Source: Entamoeba invadens IP1
Lineage: Eukaryota > Evosea > Mastigamoebida > Endamoebidae
Assembly (NCBI RefSeq): GCF_000330505.1
Contig: NW_004443692.1
Coordinates: 36,560-100,559 of the forward strand
Length of the DNA: 64,000 nt
Reading direction: 5' to 3'
The translations under genes and the position numbers were made by a program. The notes beneath the pieces were generated by a model that was not told where the DNA came from, did not search any database, and was given only the letters and a program-made list of their open reading frames with translations. Below, piece after piece: positions 1 through 10,008 of this stretch. How positions within the stretch are numbered: the first letter of the stretch is position 1; each line of letters begins with the position of its first letter.

Positions 1-10
1 ATCCATCACA

Positions 11-757
11 ATGCAAACACCACAAGAAGCTAAAGAGTTGACCCTCCTCAAACGCGAATCAAAGTCATTTGAAGCTATTCAACAAGGCGCAGTCCTTTCT
101 CTTCTGATAATGAATGGCGTCGAAATTGAAATAGCATGTCCTTCCCGTTTTGCATCAAAGGCAATGCAACTGTTTGTAGTGAACGATGTCATCACTAACA
201 ATACACGACTTGGCTTTGGAAATATGGTAGAAGCTCAATGCACTGCTCAGTTCGCGAACGACTCCCAAGAGATGAAGAGCGGCACCGACAAGAAAAAGCT
301 TTTGAAGAACATCAAAAGGAGAAAAGAATTGAACAGAGCCGCTTTGTCATTCAATAGCCTTTTAGCACTCGCAGAGAATTTTGGATACGTCTTTGAACTG
401 AAACAAGTGAAGAGCGCAAAGAAAACGTTGCAGATGTCTAAAGTCAGAAGTGTGAGAATTGGCAACTCAGTTATCCTCGACGAGAGCAATTTATATAGTG
501 TGGGTGTTGCGATGAATAAATACGTCGCTTCACTCTGTGGAAAAGGAACTTCAGTGGTCGGATTGAAACCATATGATCCAGTAGTCTTAAGCTTCTTAGG
601 ACAAAATAATTCGACAATTGAAGACTACAGCTCAACAGGATATTACGTCAATAGCTACCCACAATCAGTCTGTGGATCACAATCTCCAGTGTATTGTGTT
701 GATAATAATAATACTACAGTATGTTGCGAACCGTATCATTTGACACTTATTTTGTAA
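11..757 (+). CDS. Unrecognised protein, possibly 5'-truncated by the window edge
   Basis: An open frame of 248 codons begins at an ATG 11 bases into the window. No in-frame stop precedes it, so the real start may lie outside. The first half is mixed helical and basic, with a Lys/Arg-rich patch around residues 95-105. The last 50 residues are rich in Ser, Thr, Tyr, Asn and Cys (about five Cys) and look disordered. No signal peptide, membrane segment or family motif is apparent. The low stop frequency and balanced composition against AT-rich flanks argue that it is a real gene. I do not recognise the family. Confidence 0.6.
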   Translation: MQTPQEAKELTLLKRESKSFEAIQQGAVLSLLIMNGVEIEIACPSRFASKAMQLFVVNDVITNNTRLGFGNMVEAQCTAQFANDSQEMKSGTDKKKLLKNIKRRKELNRAALSFNSLLALAENFGYVFELKQVKSAKKTLQMSKVRSVRIGNSVILDESNLYSVGVAMNKYVASLCGKGTSVVGLKPYDPVVLSFLGQNNSTIEDYSSTGYYVNSYPQSVCGSQSPVYCVDNNNTTVCCEPYHLTLIL

Positions 758-1863
758 TTATATTTTCTTTATTCATTACTTTTGTGTTTCATATCTTAGG
801 GATAGTTACATCATTTGCAAAGTAAAATGAAAGAATTTGTTTAAGATTTTTTAAGGAATTTTTGAGCTGTTTAAAGAAAAACAGAAGACTCTTTTCATTA
901 GTCTTTATTCGTTGAATTACTTTTGTACGTGTTTGTTGCATTATTTATGTTTGTAACTTACCACTTCTATTTGATGAGTTATCTTTTAAAATAGACAAAA
1001 GAACCAAATAAAAACAGGGACAGACAATTTTAAAAAAGTAATTGTTAGTTGTTCGATAATGATACGATATGTAATAACATGTATCTTGTTGCCATAAAAT
1101 GGATGAAATAATAAAAAAACTGATATTAATATAATTATTATATAATATAGTTATTTTTGCAATAACAATTGTTATAATATTTTTATTTATAATTTACTAT
1201 AAAATTAATATCATATTATATAAATATAAAATAAGATTGCAAACTAGAAATAACATGGTATAAATTCAATCGTAAATTACCATAGTAAAAGACCAAAAGT
1301 CTATTTCAAATAGAAAGACTACAATTTAAATGGTCATTTTTTAAATATTTGTCAATTTTGTCCATAAAACAAAATAAGTTGTATGACGGAAATGTGTTGT
1401 AAGTTTTTAGGAATAATAAAAATACAATATTACTTTTGGAATTCAACTTTTAATTGTACTTTAACATTTTAAATCGTCTGCAAATCCGGTTTAAAATAAC
1501 CATTACGATGAAGTGTATACACTACTTTTAATTTAGTATAAAAAAAGATATAAAAACAACCAAAAATAATTGTGTTTTATGTCCTTTTACCATTGTTTGC
1601 ATTTTGGTTCCTCATCATGTTCAATTGCAAGTTCCAAAACAACACTTCAATGAAAACAAATTTTAGTAAATTCAAATAGTAATCCATAATATTAGCTCAA
1701 GAATTCAGGAAATGTAAAATGTTGATTGAATGTGAATGTGTTATTCAAAATGTTATATTATTACACTCGATTGGTTGACTTCCAAGATGTAAAAAGTGTA
1801 ATTTGTTTTCAAAACGCTCTGTTTGTTCTATAGCCATACACGAACTGAAAAAGTCACATTGCA
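758..1863. other. Intergenic AT-rich stretch
   Basis: No coding region is supported here. It contains poly-A/T runs and one compact imperfect hairpin at 1291-1335, where GACCA/TGGTC arms enclose AGTCTATTT...AAATAGAAAGACT arms. Nothing else stands out. Confidence 0.6.
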
Positions 1864-2187
1864 ATGAACCAAAGTTGTTCTGCAAAAGCCGCACGAAAGA
1901 AGTTGATGAAAAGCACCAAATCGCTGAAAAAGTCCGGTACAGGGTCGACAAGTAGTTCCGAGGTTAAAGCTCTACGAACATCGCGTAGAGGAAAAGTCGC
2001 CAAAAAAATGACCAAAACAGTAGTAGTGAAGAGTGAAGGTGGTGAGACGTGTGAAACACAGCAACCTCCCGCCTTAGTGAAGAAACGTCCAATCCCAAAG
2101 AGAGTGCCAATCGTTATACCCCCAAAGTTTACAATGGACTACAACAATTACAGTAAAGATGATATCTCTGATGATGAAAAATGTTGA
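1864..2187 (+). CDS. Small very basic protein, function unknown
   Basis: A 107-codon ATG frame. The protein is dominated by Lys, Arg, Ser and Thr, with several KK and RR clusters, for example KKLMKSTKSLKK near residues 12-23 and RTSRRGKVAKKMTK near 38-51. A Pro-rich basic stretch (KKRPIPKRVPIVIPPK) follows and the tail is acidic (DDISDDEK). The composition suggests a nucleic-acid-binding or nuclear protein with possible nuclear localisation signals, but no domain is identifiable. Its higher GC content than the flanks supports coding. A function would be a guess. Confidence 0.55.
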   Translation: MNQSCSAKAARKKLMKSTKSLKKSGTGSTSSSEVKALRTSRRGKVAKKMTKTVVVKSEGGETCETQQPPALVKKRPIPKRVPIVIPPKFTMDYNNYSKDDISDDEKC

Positions 2188-2433
2188 GTTATATGTGTGT
2201 TATGGATTGTCATAAAAATAATTCACTCCGTCATTTCCGGCTTGTAATTTGTGTTGTACTATTTTTGATGTTCTATACATTTTTTTATATGAATTTACAT
2301 CAAGTAAAATTAATCACTATATTTAAATGATATATCTTAGGAATTGTAATTCTAATATAAGAGGTCATACAACTAAGATTTCTGTTTTGAATGATTTTTA
2401 ATAAAAAGAAACTTAAAAAAGTGATTTTAATTC

Positions 2434-3998
2434 ATGTCAAGTGTAGTACAATTAAACGAAAATAACGTTGCCAGCATCGACTGGGGAACAGAATATATAA
2501 AAGTAGCAAAAATAAAGAATGGAGTGTGGTCGCAATGTTACTTTGATACATACAACACCGAGAAACTTGTCAATTCGATTGAATATGACTATGGACGTAT
2601 CACTCCATTTTCCATTAAAACTGTTTGTAATAGTTAGTTTAATTAATTAAATAATTTCAAATAGAACAATACTTTGAAGAAGAATTCACAATTTAGAATT
2701 TAAGTTCAAAGATAGTCTATATTGAGGGTATCGATGGTAACACTCAGTCGTATGATATGGGTGTTTATGGAACCGTATCATACGAATTACTCATCTGTAT
2801 CATGTTGCGCAAAATCAAAGAAATGACTAACACTGTTTTTGCAGTCATGTCATTTCGCGAGTCAACACCCGAGAACGTCAAAACGGCCTTTGTGAGAGCA
2901 GGCAAGGAAATTAATTTGTATGTTACTATCGTCTCGACATTTGCATCTCTCTCAATGCAACTCACTTTCAAAGAGTATGGCGCTAAGAGTGCGACTTATG
3001 CGATCATGGACTTTGGTTCAAAGAAGACTTCTTTGTGTGTTGTTGCAGTCGAAAACACCATTGCGCGAATTCAATCAGTTAATGAGCTCAACACTGGTGG
3101 GATAAATTATAAAAATAAAGTTAGGTCGTATGTTAAAGAATTACTAAATGATGAAGGAATCACTGAGTATTTACCAAAAGACTTTAATAAGTGTTGTAAT
3201 GTTATTACTAATGGGTTATGTGAGAATCATTCTGTTGTGACTGCTTATTTGGGTGAACAACATGCTATAAGTGTTGACACAAGTCAATTTGAAGATTACA
3301 TAGACACTGACTTAAATACACTTATTACTTTTTTAAACGAATCATTGCCAAGTTCTCTCAGAAATACAATTAAATACGTTATGGTGGTTGGAAATGGATA
3401 TCATCTAAATGCTATCAAAAATGTACTAAATTCGTTTTTTAATATTGTAAACATCGGGTATAATTCTAATTTTACGTGTGCAACAGGTGGGGGACTTTTA
3501 GTTGACAAGATACTAAAAAGATTTTTAAATTTCGAGGTCTATACCCCAAGTGTTATAACGAAAATAGACGGTGTAGAATATATCAATTTCGAGAGTGGAG
3601 ATTCAAGAATGATCGAACCACAATTTTTAAAAAGAACAAAAAGCATTGTTCATAAACAGTCGTTTGTGAACAAAAACGTCCAAAAACTTGAAATAGATAA
3701 CTCATACTCCGACTCTCAGTTATTGGACCGGTTACTTTCTATTATTGAATATCAAAACTTTAAATCTCTATATGACAAAAAGTTGGTAACTTTCTACAAT
3801 TTACTCAGGGGAATTTCAATCATCAAGAATGAAATTAAACACAAAAATAAATTCACACCCGAAAAAGCAGAACAAATCACTCAACAACTCAATGCTATCG
3901 ATATAATGAAAGACAACTCAATAGATACACTCAAAGAAATTCTTAATGATAACAACATACGTTTTTCATTCTCTGATAATACTGACTTGGATAATTGA
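2434..3998 (+). CDS. Divergent Hsp70-superfamily ATPase-domain protein (two exons)
   Basis: Exons are 2434-2622 and 2697-3998. The intron 2623-2696 starts GTTTGT and ends TAG; joining in phase gives 496 residues. Hsp70-type nucleotide-binding motifs appear in order: phosphate-1 (IDWGTEYIKVA, near residue 14), phosphate-2 (IMDFGSKKT) and the adenosine-side motif (VMVVGNGYHLNAI). The region around TAFVRAGKEINLYV aligns with the Hsp70 segment before the EPTAAA motif, although that motif itself is lost. After the ATPase domain only a short helical Lys-rich tail remains, and no normal beta-sandwich substrate domain or EEVD tail is seen. It is therefore a shortened relative of Hsp70, perhaps nearest the Hsp110/Grp170 branch. 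No signal peptide is visible. Chaperone activity is unproven. Confidence 0.7.
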
Positions 3999-4448
3999 TT
4001 TATTTTCTGTTCACAATTGTTAAGAGTATTGACAAAATAGACTCTATCTATTTTAAGAATCATTTAAATATTAAAAATATGGTTTTTAAAGAGTTTACAT
4101 AATATAATACTATATAATACTATATAATACTATATAATACTATAAAAAAAAATTCAAACTCTCAAGACAATAATAAATAGTAATTCTACTAACACTTTAA
4201 ATAACAATAAACAAAATTCAAGTGGTCTAAAAATCGGGAAATCTTGAGTTTATTAAATAAATTTCCGTTTTTTAGAGTTTGTATAATGTGAATAAAAATT
4301 ACACAAGCCAAAAAGGGAAAAACAGCTAAAATTGGATTAATATCCCAGTAAAAACAGGCCAAAACAAAAATAAGGGTGTTATTTTAAGTGTTAAATAAAT
4401 CAAGAATAGTAAAGTATTGAATGACTTGAACTGTAATTTGTCAAATAC
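3999..4448. other. Intergenic region between Hsp70-like and Ras-like genes
   Basis: AT-rich, with a 10-bp tandem repeat at 4101-4144 and a TCGGGAAAT motif at 4234-4242 upstream of the next gene. No coding region is seen. Confidence 0.6.
4101..4144. repeat. Tandem 10-bp repeat, about 4.4 copies
   Basis: The unit TATATAATAC is repeated head to tail, with a slightly different first copy (AATATAATAC). It lies in AT-rich intergenic DNA about 300 bp upstream of the Ras-like gene. Confidence 0.9.
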
Positions 4449-4979
4449 ATGAAAAGAATTTCGTGCATGTTGGTAGGCGATAAGAAAGTTGGCAAAAGTA
4501 GTATCGCGGTCAGGTACACAACAAACTCGTTTCGTCCCGAGATAACACAGCGATGTCAATTTCAATCGACAAAAATCAATATAGACGGGACAAATTACGC
4601 GTTAGGACTTGTCGACACAACAGACACAAACAACACATTTTGCGAGAAAAACATCGAAAAGGTTGATTGCTTTCTGGTCATCTATTCGATAACTGATAAA
4701 GACACGCTTCTTCACCTGCCGGTTTATTTGAGTAAGATATTCGACATAAAGAAGAAAGTACAGAAGAAGGCGAATGTTGTGATAGTGGGTAACAAGTCAG
4801 ACGAGACTCAGAGAGATGTGACCTATGAAGAGGGGTTTGCCTTTGCAGAGTCTATTAACTGCACTTTCATGGAAACCTCTGCCAAAGACTTCACAAATAT
4901 AAATCACCTCTTCGACGTCGCAGCAAGAGAATGTGTTGAGCAACTGACTGAAACAACGTCTGAGTGCCCCGTCATGTAA
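4449..4979 (+). CDS. Atypical Ras-family small GTPase with CAAX box
   Basis: 176 residues from ATG, the normal length for a Ras-like GTPase. G1 is GDKKVGKSS (residues 10-18), G4 is NKSD and G5 is ETSAK. G3 reads DTTDT where DTAGQ is normal, so the glycine and catalytic glutamine are both absent. Intrinsic and GAP-stimulated hydrolysis may therefore be weak or different. The C terminus CPVM is a CAAX prenylation box, and a terminal Met usually directs farnesylation. The protein is probably membrane-anchored and acts in signalling or vesicle traffic. It does not match a named Ras, Rho or Rab subfamily closely. No intron. Confidence 0.85.
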   Translation: MKRISCMLVGDKKVGKSSIAVRYTTNSFRPEITQRCQFQSTKINIDGTNYALGLVDTTDTNNTFCEKNIEKVDCFLVIYSITDKDTLLHLPVYLSKIFDIKKKVQKKANVVIVGNKSDETQRDVTYEEGFAFAESINCTFMETSAKDFTNINHLFDVAARECVEQLTETTSECPVM

Positions 4980-5074
4980 ATTATTTTTCTGTGCAAGAAG
5001 TATAGTAAATTTTTAATAGTAAAAGTACTATAATATTTTTCTTTTAAATTTTCGTGGTAAACTGAGAAAATCAG

Positions 5075-6781
5075 ATGCAAGCCGTCCCTAATGAAGAGGC
5101 GTGGGAAAGCAAATTCAGCGCACTTCCTTTTTTTAATAGTAAAGAGCAACTTGTCCAAGGAAGAGAACTGTATAAGCGCTATCTGAAAGATTACCCTACC
5201 GCTGTGAATCGCTGGTGCGAGTATATCGACTTGGAAATGAAGTACGGGAATAACCGAGAAGTTGAGAACATCTTCAGACTGTGCTTGTTACAACTTCCGG
5301 ACGTCGATATAGTCGAGAGGTATATCAATTACATCTTGAAGAACTTTGACGACGAAGACCCGACACTCACTATCGGGGATTTGGAGAAGGGGCAGTTTAA
5401 AAAGATCCAAGAGAGCGCGTTCCTGCTTGCGATACAGTTAGTTGGGCTCGACATAAACGCGATGCCGATATACAGAAAGTTCATCAACTTCTTGAGCCAA
5501 ACTGAGTATGGAAGAGTTCTGAATCGACAGCTCTACTTCAACATTAATAGAATTCCGATGACGGACCGTGCAGATGCGTTAGCAAAGTACGACGAATTCT
5601 TGACGGACGAACAAGTCAAAAAGGACGAAAAGATGATATCTGAAGCGACAAAGACAAGCCACGTCCGACTGACATCGTATCTCTCGAAAATGGATAAATT
5701 GAGGAAGAAACATGCGGTGGAGTATGGGACAAATGTTGTCTCGTTGGGGACGAAAGAGGTGTTAAGTAGTTATGTCGACGTTTTGGACTACGAGACTACC
5801 CTCGACGGACAACCCCGAGCCGAAGAAAGGAGTTACACGTCGAATGGGAAGGAGTTGAAGTATGAAGTGTGTCCGAAGTCGCTTGAGATGAAAGCACAAC
5901 AGGAGCGAATCTTTTATATGATGAATAAGATGTTGATGGTCTTCTACCGCTATCCACAAGCTTGGATAGTGTGCGCACAATATTTCCAAAGAAGAGGAAA
6001 CATCGATTTAGCTATCAACATACTGAGGAGAGGAAGAAATGCGGTCGACTGTCCTTTACTGAAGTTATATGAAAGCTTCTGTTATCTCATTTCGGGGAGA
6101 GAGAGAGAAGGACTTGACTTATTGAGCAACGAAAGTGACTTGGAACAGATATATAAGTTGAAGATGGCAGGAAGGTGTCTTGGAATGAAGACGTTCAGGA
6201 AAGTACTGTTAGGGATGAAAGGAGAACTGAAACCTTACGCTTATATTGCTGCTGCTGAAGTCGAATTTTGCTTCTTCCGAAGGAAAACTGCGGCGTTGAA
6301 CATCTTTAAGGAGGCACTGAAAAAGTATTCTAAAGATAACAAAGTCATCAAAGCGTATTATAAATTCCTGGTCGGTATTACCCCATCAAGATGTTTGTTC
6401 TTTAATGTTAAAATTTATTACGTTTTTAAGTACTAAAAAGCAGTTGTTTCAAATGCGTTGGTCAGTTACAACGACGTGGAAGTCGATAAGTTCATGAGCG
6501 AAATAGTAACCGACACATTCAAAGGTATGGAGATGCCCAAAGACACAAAGGAGATACTGGAAGCAGAAAAGAAGATGGAAGAGTGCGGAGAGAAGAGAGA
6601 CGAACGATTGATTTTAGGCAACAAAGAAGCTAACAACGTCGAGTGGAAGAGAATACACACAGAAGTCAACAAAGACATTATCAAGGAGTTCATATACATC
6701 TTACCGCCTGCCGAACTTTATAAGGGCGTTAGAATCGACGCTGAGAAACTCATTAATGTGCTGGGATCAATTATTAACTGA
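5075..6781 (+). CDS. CstF-77/Rna14-type pre-mRNA 3'-end processing factor (two exons)
   Basis: Exons are 5075-6392 and 6444-6781. The 51-bp intron (GTTTGT...CAG) joins in phase to give 551 residues. HAT (half-a-TPR) repeats dominate; WCEYIDLEMKYGN near residues 46-58 and a following RCLL-like helix are the usual opening of the CstF-77 family, and PQAWIVCAQYFQRRG in mid-protein matches the second HAT block. The C-terminal exon holds the family's diagnostic short motif, here FIYILPPAELYKG followed by a Val/Ile-rich helix. CstF-77 scaffolds the cleavage stimulation factor and bridges it to CPSF during poly(A) site cleavage. The N-terminal HAT domain is shorter than in animals. Confidence 0.85.
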
Positions 6782-7352
6782 TTTTGTGTTATTTTTTTTG
6801 TTATGTATAACATTTTAATAACATTTTCACAGTCGTATTGTTTTCTCATTTTGAATAACATTTTTTATAGATATAAATATAAATACCTCAACGCATTTTA
6901 AAAATATTGATACCATTTTTAATAATAATAAATTACCATATAAATTAGTTTTTATTTAATTATTTTATTATAATTTATAGATTTTTTTTTTAAAGAAGAA
7001 CAATATGCCGAAATGTTATAAATTTGTGACCAAATATAAAAAAATGTCAAGCTGATTTAAAATAAAATAATAACAAACAAAAATTTAATAAAAACCAAGT
7101 TTTTTAATAAAAACACAAAAATCGAGTATTTAACAACGGACAAATAAATTTTGTTTTTAAGGCTAAAAAATAGATGACGAATGAAATAAATAAAATAAAA
7201 AAGAGAAAAAATTAAATTGTCCAATCAAAATGAAAAAAACCGTGAAAAAATGTGAAACGTCCAAAATGTTCTTTAGGGCCCTTTTCTATAAATAGTTTCC
7301 GAATAATTCCGATATAATAAAAAGCCAAGTGCAACTCAACTTTAAAACGAAC
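6782..7352. other. Intergenic region and SUMO promoter
   Basis: AT-rich and Lys-codon-like A-runs only. No gene seen. The SUMO start lies at its 3' end. Confidence 0.6.
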
Positions 7353-7691
7353 ATGTCAGACGCACCAAAATCACCCCAAAAAGAGAAAGAACCGCAAAAA
7401 GATCCAGTGAAGGACGAAGTCAACAAAACAGCCGAGAAACCCGTCAATAACGAACAAATCAATTTGAAAGTCGTCACTCAAGACTCGACGGAAGTCTTTT
7501 TTAAAATCAAGAAAAACACACCACTCAAAAAATTGATGGAGGCGTTCTGTAACAAACAAGGCCTGAACATGTCATCTGTCCGTTTCTTGTCAGACGGCGT
7601 CAGAATCACTCCTGACAAAACAGCGTCGGACTTGGGTCTTCAGGACAGAGACGTCATCGACGCGATGATGAACCAGGTCGGTGGGTATTGA
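7353..7691 (+). CDS. SUMO: SUMO (small ubiquitin-like modifier)
   Basis: The first ATG with good context is at 7353, giving 112 residues; the frame extends upstream but without ATG. A charged disordered N-terminal tail (residues 1-37, Lys/Glu/Pro-rich) precedes a ubiquitin-like fold (INLKVVTQDSTEVFFKIKKN). SUMO-typical features include VRFLSDGVRI and DRDVIDAMMNQVGG. The di-glycine at residues 110-111 is followed by a single Tyr, so a SENP/Ulp-type protease must remove one residue before E1 activation. It is conjugated to lysines of target proteins, mostly nuclear. Confidence 0.95.
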   Translation: MSDAPKSPQKEKEPQKDPVKDEVNKTAEKPVNNEQINLKVVTQDSTEVFFKIKKNTPLKKLMEAFCNKQGLNMSSVRFLSDGVRITPDKTASDLGLQDRDVIDAMMNQVGGY

Positions 7692-7920
7692 ACTTCTTTA
7701 TATTTTACTCCTTTGTCCTCTATTCTAGTTTCTTTTTAATTGTTTTATTATTAGATATAGTATGTGGGTAGTCATTACATTTCAGTGTAAAAATAAGAAT
7801 ATCACGCAAAATATCGGGAAATGCCGTAAATTTGAATCGAACAAGAATCTAATGGTATGAAGAGAAATACCATTGAAAAACTCATTGAAGAACAGAACTG
7901 AGAATCTCGAGATTGTAGAT

Positions 7921-9618
7921 ATGATAACAGAGTATTCTAAGAAGTTGGACAGAGAACATCCATTGCCCGAATACCCACGCCCGCAACTCAGACGTGAAGA
8001 GTGGATGAATTTAAACGGTGATTGGGAGTATGTTGTGACACCAAAGAATCAACAAACCATTCCAACAAAAATAGAAGGACATATCACTGTCCCATTTCCT
8101 ATCGAGTCTTTACTCTCTGGAGTACAACGAAGAGTCTCAGAGAAAGAATATTTGTGGTATAGAAAAATAGTCGAGATGCCGTGGAGTAACAAGACTCTCT
8201 TACACTTCGGAGCAGTCGACTATGAGTGTACTATCTTTCTGAACAAACAAGAGGTCTTCACCCACAAAGGGGGGTATTCCCCATTCGAAGTGGAAATCCC
8301 AAGCGAGACAATTCAAGAGAACAAGACCATTGAGATCATTTTAAGAGTGTGGGACCCAACAGACTGTAGTGACCAACCACGTGGCAAACAAATACAAACG
8401 CCATACACAATCTGGTATACCCCAGTGACTGGGATTTGGCAGACAGTATGGATGGAACCTGTCCCAGAAGTGTATGTCGACTACTTAGAGTTCATCCCAG
8501 ACATCGACAAGAACACTCTGACATTGACCGGCGAGAGTAGTGATCGGAACACAACAACAAATTTCAAGCTCGAAATATTTGATGAGACGACGCCGATCTT
8601 AACGGTTGAAAGTGTTGCAATGGGTGTTGCGTTTAAGGTACCGGAGAACTTAGTGAGGTGGAGTCCATCAAGTCCGAAATTGTACAACACCAAAATAACG
8701 AGCGCAACTGGCGACGTCGTCTTTTCGTACTTTGCGATGAGGAAATTCTCGAAAGGGACTCACCACGGGTTTCCATGTTTCTTACTGAACAACGAGCCGA
8801 TTTTTGTGTATGGTTTGTTGGACCAAGGGTATTGGCCTGATGGCTTATACACAGCGCCAACGGATGAAGCGCTCAAATCGGATTTGTTGTTCTGTCAGAA
8901 ATTGGGGTTTAACACGTTGCGGAAACATGCCAAAGTCGAGCCATTGCGATGGTATTACCACTGCGATCAAATGGGTATTTTGGTCTGGCAAGATATGCCC
9001 TCGAGATGTGGGTGGGGTATTGGACAGTTCTTAGGGTGGGACCAAGATGGATTTAAAGAGAAAGACAAGACGGTACCGCCCGAGACTAAAGCGCTGTTTC
9101 TAGAAGAGTGGAGTGAAATACGGCGAAGTGTTCGAATGAGTCCGTCGGTGATGTGTTGGGTGCCATTTAATGAGAATTGGGGGCAATTTGATACGAGTGA
9201 AATTTGTGAGTTGTCGCAAGATTCACAAAGATTGGTGAACGCCGCGAGCGGTGGAAATCATTTCAAAAACGTTGGAGATATTTGCGACTGTCACGCATAT
9301 CCCGCGCCAAAAATGAGAGTTGTCGACGAGCGTATTCGTGTTGTGGGAGAGTTTGGAGGTATAGGAAAGAAGGTAGAAGGGCACAGTTGGGTTACGCGAA
9401 GTTGGGGATATGTCAAGAGTGATACAGTTGAAGACGTCTATGAAAAGTATGTTGAAATACTTGAACACATTGAAGGATTGGCTGGTGCTATATACACACA
9501 ACTTTCGGATGTTGAGACTGAAACGAATGGATTGATAACTTACGACAGATGTGTTGAAAAGGTCGACATCGATCGAATGAAAAAGATTCATGACCACCTT
9601 TATAATTCAATGAAGTAA
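7921..9618 (+). CDS. Glycoside hydrolase family 2 (beta-galactosidase/glucuronidase-like)
   Basis: The likely start is ATG 7921 (565 residues). The in-frame codons back to 7873 lack an ATG. The order of domains is that of GH2: a sugar-binding jelly roll (LNGDWEYV near residues 30-37, later WYRKIVEMP and FGAVDYECTIFLN), an Ig-like beta-sandwich, then a TIM barrel. The acid/base glutamate is in FNENWG (about E418) and the nucleophile is probably the glutamate of VVGEFGG (about E477). No signal peptide is visible, so a cytosolic or phagosome-delivered role is possible. There is no intron, and the family is chiefly bacterial, so lateral transfer is a reasonable inference. Substrate specificity cannot be set from sequence. 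Confidence 0.88.
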   Translation: MITEYSKKLDREHPLPEYPRPQLRREEWMNLNGDWEYVVTPKNQQTIPTKIEGHITVPFPIESLLSGVQRRVSEKEYLWYRKIVEMPWSNKTLLHFGAVDYECTIFLNKQEVFTHKGGYSPFEVEIPSETIQENKTIEIILRVWDPTDCSDQPRGKQIQTPYTIWYTPVTGIWQTVWMEPVPEVYVDYLEFIPDIDKNTLTLTGESSDRNTTTNFKLEIFDETTPILTVESVAMGVAFKVPENLVRWSPSSPKLYNTKITSATGDVVFSYFAMRKFSKGTHHGFPCFLLNNEPIFVYGLLDQGYWPDGLYTAPTDEALKSDLLFCQKLGFNTLRKHAKVEPLRWYYHCDQMGILVWQDMPSRCGWGIGQFLGWDQDGFKEKDKTVPPETKALFLEEWSEIRRSVRMSPSVMCWVPFNENWGQFDTSEICELSQDSQRLVNAASGGNHFKNVGDICDCHAYPAPKMRVVDERIRVVGEFGGIGKKVEGHSWVTRSWGYVKSDTVEDVYEKYVEILEHIEGLAGAIYTQLSDVETETNGLITYDRCVEKVDIDRMKKIHDHLYNSMK

Positions 9619-10008
9619 AAATTATTGTTTGTTTGCACAATAAACGCTTCTTCTTTCTGTAATTAATAATCTCAAAGTTATGAATATGATGTGAGTACCT
9701 GAAATTAGTCAAGAGGATTTACTATCAAAGATTTATTCATCAACCATTTGAATTTTTGGAGAGTAATTTTTAATTTGGAGAAAAGAAAAGAAAAATTAAA
9801 GGGAGTCATAATAAAACCATAAAAACAGTTTTGAGAAGATTTTCAAATGAAAAAGTATTACATATTGTAAAATTACTATAAAACAACCATATTTAAAAAG
9901 TGGCGTAATGACCCGATATTTAAGCGTAAAAAATACTGTGAAAACAACTTGAAAAAAAGAAAACTAAAAAACAAAAGAGAAAAAGTGGAACTGAAAAATG
10001 AAGACAAA

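Noticed and set aside
247..489. Minus-strand ORF of 80 codons
   Set aside because: Lies wholly within the first gene in the antisense frame; a shadow.
6393..6443. Stop codon that would truncate the CstF-77 homologue
   Set aside because: Falls in or after a GTTTGT...CAG intron; the spliced frame continues into the conserved C-terminal motif.
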